A stretch of DNA of 7,181 nt from Chloroflexota bacterium (GCA_026389655.1 JAPLHL010000383.1:1-7181); one strand, 5' to 3'; positions 1 through 6,180 are shown, numbered from the stretch's first letter. The notes: a model not told the origin generated them from the sequence alone. Program-made: numbers and translations.

Positions 1-165
1 GATGCCGCGGTCGATATAATCGGCCACGATCGGCACGATATTGCCCTTCACCGTGAGGACATGGATATTACCACCGGAAGCATTTGCGCTCCCGCCCGCA
101 ATTGAAAGTGCAATTCCAACCAGGAAAAGACCGACATAGAAGAGCCGGAATATCTGTTTCCACAT
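1..165 (-). CDS. NfeD/ClpP-like membrane-bound serine protease, N-terminal fragment
   Basis: Only the first 55 codons lie in the window; the gene runs off the left edge. The start is fixed: an in-frame TAG lies two codons upstream of the ATG at 165-163, and only this start gives a complete signal peptide. Residues 1-29 form a typical signal sequence: basic MWKQIFR, a hydrophobic core to about residue 23, and an ANA-type cleavage site before Ser30. The mature protein begins with HVLTVKGNIVPIVADYIDRGI, closely matching the first strand and helix of the ClpP-like domain of NfeD family proteins (long form, NfeD1b). Family members are membrane proteases with an exported or membrane-facing serine protease domain, often encoded beside an SPFH/stomatin protein. 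The catalytic residues and any such partner lie outside the window. Family call is good; substrate unknown. Confidence 0.8.
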   Translation of the reverse strand, partial: MWKQIFRLFYVGLFLVGIALSIAGGSANASGGNIHVLTVKGNIVPIVADYIDRGI

Positions 166-172
166 ACCCTAT

Positions 173-200
173 ATTGTATAACAGAAAAGGCCGGCGGCAA
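173..200 (-). promoter_or_regulatory. Putative sigma-70 promoter of the NfeD-like gene
   Basis: On the minus strand TTGCCG (200-195) and TACAAT (178-173) are separated by 16 bp. The -10 box ends only 7 nt before the ATG, so transcription would start at or next to the start codon. The shifted hexamer TATACA (180-175) is an alternative -10. No good Shine-Dalgarno is present apart from AGGG directly before the ATG, which agrees with a leaderless or near-leaderless message. Predicted from consensus only. Confidence 0.45.
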
Positions 201-242
201 GAGTTGTTGAGGTACAGGCCAGGGGATTAACACGACATTTTG

Positions 243-248
243 TATAAT
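243..248 (+). promoter_or_regulatory. Putative -10 box for the methyltransferase gene
   Basis: A perfect TATAAT, preceded directly by TG, lies 51 nt upstream of the methyltransferase ATG. No convincing -35 hexamer sits 16-18 bp upstream, so this may be a weak promoter or one with an unusual -35. It is in the 134-bp region between two divergent genes, which otherwise holds only the opposing NfeD promoter. Confidence 0.4.
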
Positions 249-299
249 CTATGTGGGATATATGTTATCAAGACGATGGGATAAAGGAGTACAGTAAAG

Positions 300-824
300 A
301 TGCCAAAACCAGCTAATTTTCTGTTCAAAGGGATGGCCTTCACTTTCAAGATACGTGATTCCTTCTCGCCACGCAAAAATATCATTGCTGACATAGGTAT
401 AAAACACGGGTTTCAAATACTTGATTTCGGATGCGGCCCGGGCGCTTATATTTCTGCAACCGAGGAACTTACCGGTCCATCGGGACATATATATGCCCTG
501 GATGCTCAACCTATGGCAATGGAATATGTGCAAAACCTATGCAGAAAGAAGACATATCCTAACGTCACATCAATACTGTCAGACTGCGCCACAGGTCTCC
601 GCAATGCCAGCATCGACATTGTTTTCCTGTACGATATATTGCACGGGCTGACTGATGCAAAACCTATTTTCCATGAGCTTCACCGTGTTATTAAACAGTC
701 CGGGACCCTTTCAATAAATGATCACCACATGAAGCAGGAAGAAATAATTGAGAAGGTCACGTCTAGCGGCCATTTCAAGTTGATGGAAAAGAAAAGCAGG
801 ACGATCAGTTTTTCAAAGACATAG
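300..824 (+). CDS. Class I SAM-dependent methyltransferase
   Basis: A 174-residue cytoplasmic protein with a compact Rossmann-type methyltransferase fold. Motif I, the SAM glycine loop, is LDFGCGPGAY at residues 41-50. The acidic residue that normally binds the SAM ribose is Asp68 in YALDAQP. A motif II-like strand is DIVFLYDILHGL (106-117), and motif III is HRVIKQSGTLSI (128-139). The N-terminal SFSPRKNII segment and the SDCATGL and DHHM stretches are, as I recall, typical of a small methyltransferase group common in anaerobic bacteria and methanogens, whose substrates are unknown. Length fits a stand-alone domain. The start is supported by AAAGGAGT at 283-290, 9 nt before the ATG. No terminator follows, but the next gene has its own promoter. 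Fold and SAM use are confident; substrate cannot be assigned. Confidence 0.88.
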   Translation: MPKPANFLFKGMAFTFKIRDSFSPRKNIIADIGIKHGFQILDFGCGPGAYISATEELTGPSGHIYALDAQPMAMEYVQNLCRKKTYPNVTSILSDCATGLRNASIDIVFLYDILHGLTDAKPIFHELHRVIKQSGTLSINDHHMKQEEIIEKVTSSGHFKLMEKKSRTISFSKT

Positions 825-841
825 CCGGCTCCAAAACAGCA

Positions 842-871
842 TTGTCGACATTTAATCTTATCCGATATAAT
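842..871 (+). promoter_or_regulatory. Putative sigma-70 promoter of the DUF5684-like gene
   Basis: TTGTCG (842-847) and a perfect TATAAT (866-871) are separated by 18 bp. The predicted start site is near 878, giving a 5' leader of about 15 nt that contains the ribosome-binding site AAGGGGG (880-886), 6 nt before the ATG. This promoter would let the small membrane protein be expressed separately from the methyltransferase upstream. Confidence 0.5.
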
Positions 872-892
872 ACATCTTTAAGGGGGTAGCAT

Positions 893-1303
893 ATGGGTAC
901 AGGAATGACATGGTTTTTAGGAGCGGTGGCAGTTTTTATTGGTCTACTTCTTTATATTTACATGGCAATCTGCTTGATGTCTATTGCAAAGAAGACCGAT
1001 ACCCCACACCCGTGGCTGGCATGGATACCTTTGGCAAATGTTTTTCTTATGACAATGATAGCCAAGAAACACTGGTGGTGGGCGCTTATCACGCTCCTGG
1101 CTTACTGCATTGCAATGCTCCTACTCGAAGGCGGGCTTAATTGGATTACGTGGATTCTCTGTACAATTGGCATCATCTTTACCATACTCATCTGGATTGG
1201 AATCTGCCAGGCACGCAACAGGCCGCGATGGTGGGTTGTTTTGCTCTTCATCCCGATAGTCAACCTGGTAATAGTAGGCGTACTGGCTTTTTCGAAGAAC
1301 TAA
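893..1303 (+). CDS. Small multi-pass membrane protein, DUF5684-like
   Basis: A 136-residue, very hydrophobic protein. Hydrophobic segments fall at about residues 6-30, 42-57, 61-79, 83-105 and 113-133, so four or five membrane spans are likely; there is no cleavable signal peptide. Two copies of an aromatic-then-IPxxN motif are visible: HPWLAWIPLANV (39-50) and RWWVVLLFIPIVNL (112-125), with Lys/His/Trp (KKHWWW) after the first. This W...IP..N pattern, repeated around short loops, resembles DUF5684, a family of unknown function often seen near signal peptidases or stress genes. The start follows a strong AAGGGGG site. It is a single-gene unit closed by the hairpin terminator downstream. No catalytic residues are recognisable; function unknown. 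Confidence 0.75.
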   Translation: MGTGMTWFLGAVAVFIGLLLYIYMAICLMSIAKKTDTPHPWLAWIPLANVFLMTMIAKKHWWWALITLLAYCIAMLLLEGGLNWITWILCTIGIIFTILIWIGICQARNRPRWWVVLLFIPIVNLVIVGVLAFSKN

Positions 1304-1322
1304 CCATCCTTAGATGATTTAC

Positions 1323-1356
1323 AAAGCGGGCGTATCAGTGGATACGCCCGCTTTTT
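1323..1356. terminator. Strong intrinsic terminator, probably bidirectional
   Basis: A perfect 14-bp inverted repeat (arms 1323-1336 and 1341-1354) encloses the 4-nt loop AGTG and contains the GC-rich core GCGGGCG. On the plus strand it ends in TTTTT, making a textbook rho-independent terminator for the gene ending at 1303. It lies between two convergent stop codons (1303 and 1366). On the minus strand the stem ends in TTT followed by GTAAAT, a poorer U tract, so it may also terminate the opposing gene but less efficiently. Confidence 0.9.
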
Positions 1357-1365
1357 CACAGCTAT

Positions 1366-2052
1366 TTACCAAATGCCGGGCAGCATCCTGTACTTCACCC
1401 TGCCAGCATACTCGATATATCCTGACAGTTCCCTGTGAAGAACGCCGTCTTCCAGAGCTGTGCGAACAATTATATCTATAATAATTAGAAAAACAGGCAC
1501 AAATGCCCAGAGCGTGCCCAGAATAAGAGGCGTGCCGAGAAATGTCAGAGCGGCACCGAAATAACCCGGATGCCGGAGAAACCTGTATGGCCCCATAGAG
1601 GAGACTGTATGCCCGCGGTCCCTCTGAATACGCACAACCGGAGCAAAGAATTTATTGGACGCCATGGCCCAGGTTACTACTATACATCCTAGCAAAATCA
1701 TCAGCAGTCCCAGTATCTGCAGCCAGAAAGGTACAATTACTGACCATCCGAACCGTTTATCCAGCGCCGCTATTAATACAACTATAAACCAACCTATATT
1801 CGACATGAACATAGCAAGAATAATATCGTATTTCCTGGCTCCCGCTTTAACGCCAGACCGCTCTACCAGTAGCTCAGGATCCAGGATAATCAGGTCGACT
1901 ATATAGTTTGCAACAAATACGGCAAGCAAAATCCATGCCATCCACCAGTCCAATTTTCCCGGCACAACAAAAAGAATGACAGCAATAATAATATAAAAAA
2001 TAGCTACCTTTGCCGCTCCCTTGATAACCTCTCTTCTGACGTTAACCTCCAT
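1366..2052 (-). CDS. Isoprenylcysteine carboxyl methyltransferase family membrane protein
   Basis: A 228-residue integral membrane protein with about five hydrophobic segments (roughly residues 14-31, 37-57, 78-96, 108-129, 167-195). The C-terminal half carries the family signature: RHPGY at 160-164, Glu201-Asp202 in TALEDGVL, and a closing RVKYRMLPGIW (218-228). In the ICMT/PEMT/NnrU-like superfamily this region binds SAM at the membrane face. The bacterial substrate is unknown; prenylcysteine itself is unlikely in bacteria. A GTG three codons upstream (2061) could extend the protein, but it overlaps the ribosome-binding site. GGAGG at 2065-2061 is 8 nt from the ATG at 2052, so I chose the ATG. 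It is transcribed alone, convergent with its left neighbour and divergent from hisZ. Confidence 0.85.
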   Translation of the reverse strand: MEVNVRREVIKGAAKVAIFYIIIAVILFVVPGKLDWWMAWILLAVFVANYIVDLIILDPELLVERSGVKAGARKYDIILAMFMSNIGWFIVVLIAALDKRFGWSVIVPFWLQILGLLMILLGCIVVTWAMASNKFFAPVVRIQRDRGHTVSSMGPYRFLRHPGYFGAALTFLGTPLILGTLWAFVPVFLIIIDIIVRTALEDGVLHRELSGYIEYAGRVKYRMLPGIW

Positions 2053-2106
2053 TTGCTGCACCTCCGGTTTAGCTGACAGAATGCTTCTATCCCAAAATTA
2101 TTGCGT

Positions 2107-2135
2107 ATGATATTCGTGATAACCAGTTATGTCAA
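2107..2135 (-). promoter_or_regulatory. Promoter of the ICMT-like gene, with inner palindrome
   Basis: On the minus strand a consensus -35 TTGACA (2135-2130) and TATCAT (2112-2107) are separated by exactly 17 bp. This is the best promoter match in the window. Its spacer contains most of a 12-bp inverted repeat, ATAAC-CA-GTTAT (2119-2130), that could be an operator or may be chance. The -35 box lies one base from the -35 box of the divergent hisZ promoter. Confidence 0.6.
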
Positions 2136-2136
2136 A

Positions 2137-2165
2137 TTGAAGCTGTACCTTGATTAGTGTAGAAT
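2137..2165 (+). promoter_or_regulatory. Putative promoter of the hisZ-hisG-hisD operon
   Basis: TTGAAG (2137-2142) and TAGAAT (2160-2165) are separated by 17 bp, with TG directly before the -10. A start site near 2172 gives a leader of only about 23 nt before the hisZ ATG. That leaves no room for a T-box, a histidine leader peptide or an attenuator, so any histidine control is more likely at the enzyme (HisG-HisZ) or through a DNA-binding repressor. Confidence 0.5.
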
Positions 2166-2194
2166 AATCCAACTTAAAAAGGATATGAAATAAG

Positions 2195-3445
2195 ATGGAA
2201 ACACAAAAATGCAAAGGGGCACGCGACCTTCTTCCGGTGGACATGGAAAGGTTCCGGCAGGTAGAAGACGCCTTCCTCAATTCGTGCCTTAACTGGGGCT
2301 ACCGCGAAATCAAGACGCCTACCCTGGAATATATACACCTGTTCACCCAGGCTGGAACACTGACACCTGCAATGCTGGGACGCGTCTACTCATTCCTGGA
2401 TTGGGATGGATGGGGAGGCGAGCGCATCGTACTAAGGCCGGACGGGACCATACCGGCTGCACGGCTTTATATAGAAAATATGCGGGGCCAGAAAATCACC
2501 CGGCTTTGCTACATTACCAACATTTTTGCCTTTGAGGAAACGGGCAAAGAAAACAGGGAGAAATGGCAATGCGGAGTTGAGATGTTAGGTGACTCCGGTC
2601 CCACGTCAGATGCAGAGATCATAGCCCTGGCCCTTGAGATACTGGGTTCACTGGGCATTACTAAAGCGGAGCTGAAGCTGTCCCACGCCGGAATACTTAA
2701 GGCACTGATTGAGGAACTCAAGCTAAGCGCCGATGCTAAAGAAGCCCTGTTAGATGAGATACTTGAAGGCAACTGGCAGGCACTCGCCAATATTAAGAGC
2801 TCAAATAAAAGCGTGGTGAGTGTTATCTCGGCCCTGATGAACCTTAAAGGTAAATCCAACGGCTTCCTTTCGAATTTGAAGGCCATGCCTGCAATCTCGC
2901 CCAAGCTGCAAAACGAGATCGCTAAATTCAGCGGAGTAACAGAATTGCTGGATAGCCTCGGGTACAGCTATAAAATCGACTTTACTTCCATAAAAGGTTT
3001 CGAATATTATACAGGGCTTTGCTTCAAGATAATTTCCTCCGGGAAGAAGATCTGCAGCGGCGGCAGGTATGATAACCTGGTGAACCTGGTTGGAGGGAAG
3101 AACGTACCCGCCTGCGGCTTTGCATTTTATCTCGATGAGCTGGCAGGGATGGTCAAGCCATGGTCCAGGCAAAAAGTAGAGAAAACTGTGCTGATCAAGG
3201 CAGGACAGAAATCACCGGTACTTGTGAAAGCTTCATTCGAACTGGCGGGCGCACTGCGCAGAGCAGGGCTGGTGGCAGAATTCGACTTCTGCGGCAGCCA
3301 ATTGCCTGCCCGCTGGAGTGTTACCGTAAAAGACAAACCAAGGGCTTTTGTAATCCGGGAAGAGAGCACGGGAATCGATAAAAAAGTGACCAAATTGAAC
3401 GCGGTGATCGATATAATCGGAGGTTACGGCAAACTTGGCAAATAG
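2195..3445 (+). CDS. hisZ: ATP phosphoribosyltransferase regulatory subunit HisZ
   Basis: A 416-residue paralogue of histidyl-tRNA synthetase. HisZ has no aminoacylation role: it binds short-form HisG and is needed for activity and histidine feedback. The class II core is clear: GARDLLP (8-14), motif 1 region KTPTLEYIHLF (40-50), motif 2 LRPDGTIPAAR (80-90), GFEYYTG (268-274) and CSGGRYDNL (287-295). Residues essential for HisRS are changed. The expected motif-2 FRYE arginine is replaced in FAFEETG (111-117), and the RGLDYY arginine position is Lys267. This favours HisZ over HisS. Residues from about 328 on resemble the HisRS anticodon-binding domain. The ATG is preceded by an in-frame TGA three codons upstream and by AAAGGA (2178-2183). 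It overlaps hisG by 11 nt, strongly suggesting coupled expression with its partner. Confidence 0.88.
   Translation: METQKCKGARDLLPVDMERFRQVEDAFLNSCLNWGYREIKTPTLEYIHLFTQAGTLTPAMLGRVYSFLDWDGWGGERIVLRPDGTIPAARLYIENMRGQKITRLCYITNIFAFEETGKENREKWQCGVEMLGDSGPTSDAEIIALALEILGSLGITKAELKLSHAGILKALIEELKLSADAKEALLDEILEGNWQALANIKSSNKSVVSVISALMNLKGKSNGFLSNLKAMPAISPKLQNEIAKFSGVTELLDSLGYSYKIDFTSIKGFEYYTGLCFKIISSGKKICSGGRYDNLVNLVGGKNVPACGFAFYLDELAGMVKPWSRQKVEKTVLIKAGQKSPVLVKASFELAGALRRAGLVAEFDFCGSQLPARWSVTVKDKPRAFVIREESTGIDKKVTKLNAVIDIIGGYGKLGK
3419..3423 (+). promoter_or_regulatory. Ribosome-binding site fixing the hisG TTG start
   Basis: GGAGG inside the 3' end of hisZ lies 11 nt before a TTG at 3435. No ATG or GTG occurs in this frame before codon 18, and starting there would remove the conserved ALPKGK strand, so the TTG is the only start consistent with the family. 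Termination of hisZ at 3445 just past this start points to translational coupling. Confidence 0.7.
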
Positions 3446-4868
3446 CACCGCTGTCATAACCAGGCTTGCCCTTCCGAAAGGCAAGATGCTTGCCCGTACC
3501 GCCGAGTTCCTCAACGCAATCGGCCTCGGGTTCGATGACTACAACTCAAAAACCCGCATATACCGCATGCAATCTCAGAAATTCTCTTCCCTCACAGCCA
3601 AGATGCTCAATGAGAGAGATATTCCGGTGCAGGTAGCCATAGGCAATTACGATGTAGGCATATGCAGCTCGGACTGGCTGCAGGAACTTCAAGCACGTTA
3701 CCCTGTCAGCCGGGTTTTCAAGATAGCGGACCTGGGATTCGACCGGTCACAAATTTTCCTGGCCTGCTCAGCCAAGTTCAAAATCTCACTCGAGGAAATG
3801 GCTACCAGCGCAAAGACATGGCGCATAGTAACAGAATACCCGGCGCTGGCTGAAGCTGCGGCCTACAAAATGCGCTTAAAGAAGTTCCGCATCTTCCCGC
3901 TATGGGGATCGGCTGAAGCTTATCCACCAGAGAATGCCGACCTGGCAATACTGAAAGTAAACGACGAGAAGGCGCTTAAGGCGCTTAATTTGCTGCCGGT
4001 ATGCCAGATTGCCGAGAGCAGCGCATGCATTGTGGCCAATCGCGATAGCCTGCAAACGGGCGATTTCAGCGAAATCTTGAACCGGTTCACCTCGGGCATT
4101 AATTTGAAAGATAAACCCTGGCTGAAAAAGGAAGAACCCATACGGGCCATCAATAATGAATTCACCGTTAAAGTCAATAAGAACAACGTCTGGCTGGCCC
4201 TGGCCGACGGCCATCAGCAAGCCCATACGACAGCTTTCCTGGATAAAACGGAAATCAAGCTGGACGGTTACTCGAAAGATAGCCTGAGACGCAGACCTTC
4301 GTGCAACCTGGACTGGTTGGATATCAAGGTCATACGCCCGCAGGACATGCCGCAGCAGGTAGCCAACGGCAACTTCGACCTGGCCATTACGGGCAAGGAC
4401 TGGCTACTCGATCACCTTTACCAGTTCCCTTCCAGCCCGGTGATGGAGTTAGTTAACCTGGGCTTCGGCTGGGTCAGAGTAGTCGCGGTCGTGAGCGAGG
4501 ATGTGCCTGCAGATTCCATCGAGGGCATCCGCAGGCTTATCTCGAAAGGACAGATGACCCCACTGCGGATAGCCACCGAATATGTTAACATCGCCGATAA
4601 ATTCCTGCGGGACAAACACATCGCCCGCTACCGGGTCATACCGACATGGGGAGCAACCGAGGTCTACCTGCCGGAGGATGCCGACATGCTGATAGAGAAC
4701 ACGGAAACCGGCCAAACGCTGGCAAGGCATAATCTCAAGATTATAGACACCCTGTTCGAATCTACAGCCTGCCTTATCGGCAACCGGAGGAGCCTGGAGA
4801 TACCGGCAAAACGAAAGAAGATAGAGGACCTTATGAAGATATTCAGGGAGGCTGCAGGCAAGAAATGA
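3435..4868 (+). CDS. hisG: ATP phosphoribosyltransferase HisG, tandem two-copy fusion
   Basis: HisG joins ATP and PRPP to give phosphoribosyl-ATP, the committed step of histidine synthesis. Short-form HisG is about 200-220 residues; this protein has 477 and contains two HisG cores, about 8-206 and 252-455, joined by a charged linker (207-251). Copy 1 has ALPKGK (12-17), IPVQVAIGNYDVGI (63-76), VTEYP (132-136), WGSAEAYPPENAD (157-169) and ESSACIVANR (194-203). Copy 2 has the equivalents RPQDMPQQVANGNFDLAITGKD (301-322), ATEY (380-383), WGATEVYLPEDAD (405-417) and STACLIGNR (443-451), offset by about 242-248 residues. Only copy 2 has the PRPP loop ENTETGQTL (421-429); copy 1 reads LKVNDEKAL (173-181). 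Only copy 1 has PKG; copy 2 reads ADG (257-259). There is no long-form C-terminal regulatory domain, consistent with HisZ upstream. It starts at TTG and overlaps hisD by 4 nt. Confidence 0.9.
   Translation: MANSTAVITRLALPKGKMLARTAEFLNAIGLGFDDYNSKTRIYRMQSQKFSSLTAKMLNERDIPVQVAIGNYDVGICSSDWLQELQARYPVSRVFKIADLGFDRSQIFLACSAKFKISLEEMATSAKTWRIVTEYPALAEAAAYKMRLKKFRIFPLWGSAEAYPPENADLAILKVNDEKALKALNLLPVCQIAESSACIVANRDSLQTGDFSEILNRFTSGINLKDKPWLKKEEPIRAINNEFTVKVNKNNVWLALADGHQQAHTTAFLDKTEIKLDGYSKDSLRRRPSCNLDWLDIKVIRPQDMPQQVANGNFDLAITGKDWLLDHLYQFPSSPVMELVNLGFGWVRVVAVVSEDVPADSIEGIRRLISKGQMTPLRIATEYVNIADKFLRDKHIARYRVIPTWGATEVYLPEDADMLIENTETGQTLARHNLKIIDTLFESTACLIGNRRSLEIPAKRKKIEDLMKIFREAAGKK
3456..4052 (+). 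repeat. HisG core, copy 1 (protein-level tandem duplication)
   Basis: Codons 8-206 of hisG. It matches copy 2 along its whole length with few gaps, but the two have diverged too far for nucleotide-level identity, so this is an old duplication. It retains the N-terminal ALPKGK motif. TGKD is replaced by CSSD (77-80), the Arg of RPQD by Asn59, and the PRPP loop T-G-x-T by D-E-K-A (177-180). By itself it is predicted not to bind PRPP in the normal way. Confidence 0.85.
4188..4799 (+). repeat. HisG core, copy 2 (protein-level tandem duplication)
   Basis: Codons 252-455 of hisG. It retains RPQD (301-304), TGKD (319-322), the NLGFG strand (341-345) and a full PRPP loop with Thr425-Gly426-x-Thr428. 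The opening strand is LALADGH (254-260), where Pro-Lys of the usual ALPKG(R/K) are replaced by Ala-Asp and the final basic residue by His. The region after it (260-295) is also poorly conserved compared with copy 1. Confidence 0.85.
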
Positions 4869-6151
4869 AAATTATCAAGGATTATAAACTGGCCAGAGAG
4901 CTGCTTGAACGCTCCCTGCCCTATTCCGGCGATAACAAAATCGAAAGTGTCGTAAAAGAAATTATCGAATGCGTTAAAAGGGATGGCGACAAAGCCCTGT
5001 TAAATTATACGGAACGTTTCGACGGCGCCAAGCTGAAATCTCTGGAAGTAACAGCTAAGGAGAAGGCCGCAGCCAGGCTGCAGCAAACCGATCCCCATCT
5101 CTATAGTGCGCTTAGTTTTGCAGCAGACCGCATAGAGAAATTTCACAAGACCTGCATGCGAAAATACGGGAAGGGTTTCCTGCGTGACGGCCTTGGCCAG
5201 CAGGTGCTGCCACTGGAACGAGTCGGTATTTACGTGCCGGGCGGTACGGCTTCTTATCCATCGACCGTGCTCATGACCGCCATACCGGCGCGTGTAGCCG
5301 GGGTAAAAGAGATCATCATGGTTACACCCTGCGGTAAGGACGGGAAGGTCCCGGCCAATACTCTGGCAGCGACCGAAATCGCTGGAGTCAACAGGATATT
5401 TAAGATCGGGGGCGCCCAGGCGGTAGCTGCCCTGGCCTTCGGGACTGCGTCCGTGCCGCAAGTGGATAAGATCTGCGGCCCCGGTAATATCTACGTGATG
5501 ACAGCCAAGAAGCTGGTATACGGGATAGTGGATATAGATGCATTGCAGGGCCCCAGCGAGATAGTGGTAATTGCAGACGGCACCGCCGACCCTGTATTCT
5601 GCGCCGCCGACCTGATAGCCCAGTCCGAGCATGACGCGCTGGCATCATCCATCTTCATCACCACTTCAGCAGCACTGGCAGTAAAAGTGCAAGAGGAGCT
5701 AAAGAAACAGCTTGCCAAATTGAAACGCAATGCTATTACAACCAGGGCATTAACTGCCAACGGGAAAATCATCATTGTAAAAGACATGAAGCAGGCAATA
5801 GAGCTGACCAACCTGTACGCGCCGGAACACCTTTCGCTGATGGTAAAAGATGCCCGGAAATACATAGGACAGATCAAGAATGCAGGGTGTATATGCGCGG
5901 GTCAGTATTCACCGGTAGTGCTGGGCGACTATGTGGCCGGGCCCAGCCATGCTCTACCCACCGGAGGCAGCGCCCGCTTCAGTTCGCCCCTGGTTGTACA
6001 GGACTTCTTGAAGATAAACAGCATTATTGCATTAGATGACAGCGACATAGCAAAACTTGGTCCACCCGCGTTACTGCTGGCTGAAAACGAAGGCCTCACG
6101 GGGCATGCCAATGCAATCAAAATCAGGTTGAATAAGAAAAAAACCAGATAG
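4865..6151 (+). CDS. hisD: Histidinol dehydrogenase HisD
   Basis: A 428-residue cytoplasmic zinc enzyme that oxidises L-histidinol through histidinal to histidine with two NAD+, the last steps of the pathway. Length is normal for the family. All key residues are present by alignment with E. coli HisD: zinc ligands Gln253 and His256 (AQSEHDAL, 252-259), Asp355 (GDYVAGPSH, 354-362) and His414 (LTGHANA); catalytic Glu321-His322 (APEHL). The NAD-side signatures YVPGGTASYPS (123-133), GGAQAVAALAFGT (182-194) and CGPGNIYV (204-211) are intact. The ATG overlaps the hisG stop as ATGA, and GGGAGG (4846-4851) lies 13 nt upstream, so translational coupling to hisG is likely. Nothing suggests loss of function. 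Confidence 0.97.
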   Translation: MKIIKDYKLARELLERSLPYSGDNKIESVVKEIIECVKRDGDKALLNYTERFDGAKLKSLEVTAKEKAAARLQQTDPHLYSALSFAADRIEKFHKTCMRKYGKGFLRDGLGQQVLPLERVGIYVPGGTASYPSTVLMTAIPARVAGVKEIIMVTPCGKDGKVPANTLAATEIAGVNRIFKIGGAQAVAALAFGTASVPQVDKICGPGNIYVMTAKKLVYGIVDIDALQGPSEIVVIADGTADPVFCAADLIAQSEHDALASSIFITTSAALAVKVQEELKKQLAKLKRNAITTRALTANGKIIIVKDMKQAIELTNLYAPEHLSLMVKDARKYIGQIKNAGCICAGQYSPVVLGDYVAGPSHALPTGGSARFSSPLVVQDFLKINSIIALDDSDIAKLGPPALLLAENEGLTGHANAIKIRLNKKKTR

Positions 6152-6180
6152 ATTTCGCATCATATCCAGGGAGCAAGTTA

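Noticed and set aside
825..892. Terminator or small RNA between the methyltransferase and the DUF5684-like gene
   Set aside because: No hairpin followed by T residues is present in this 68-nt gap; only a promoter for the downstream gene is supported.
2052..2061. GTG start at 2061 for the ICMT-like gene
   Set aside because: The GTG overlaps the GGAGG ribosome-binding site that is ideally spaced (8 nt) for the ATG at 2052, so it cannot use that site.
2062..2194. T-box, histidine leader peptide or attenuator before hisZ
   Set aside because: The predicted leader is about 23 nt, there is no His-codon run and no hairpin with a T tract; the whole gap is explained by two divergent promoters.
2509..2904. 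Minus-strand open frame of 131 codons inside hisZ
   Set aside because: Its Ser/Ala/Leu-rich translation is the usual antisense shadow of a real coding frame, and it has no ribosome-binding site or family resemblance.
2195..3445. Histidyl-tRNA synthetase (HisS) instead of HisZ
   Set aside because: The motif-2 and RGLDYY arginines expected in HisS are replaced, and the gene overlaps hisG and sits in a his operon, both favouring HisZ.
3435..4868. Assembly artefact duplicating hisG
   Set aside because: The two halves differ at most residues and have no shared long nucleotide stretch, so they are an old, diverged duplication and not a repeated contig segment.
5000..5632. Long minus-strand open frame (210 codons) inside hisD
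   Set aside because: It is antisense to a fully conserved HisD with all catalytic residues, and its translation is low-complexity, Gly/His/Tyr-rich and matches no family I recognise; it reflects codon bias.
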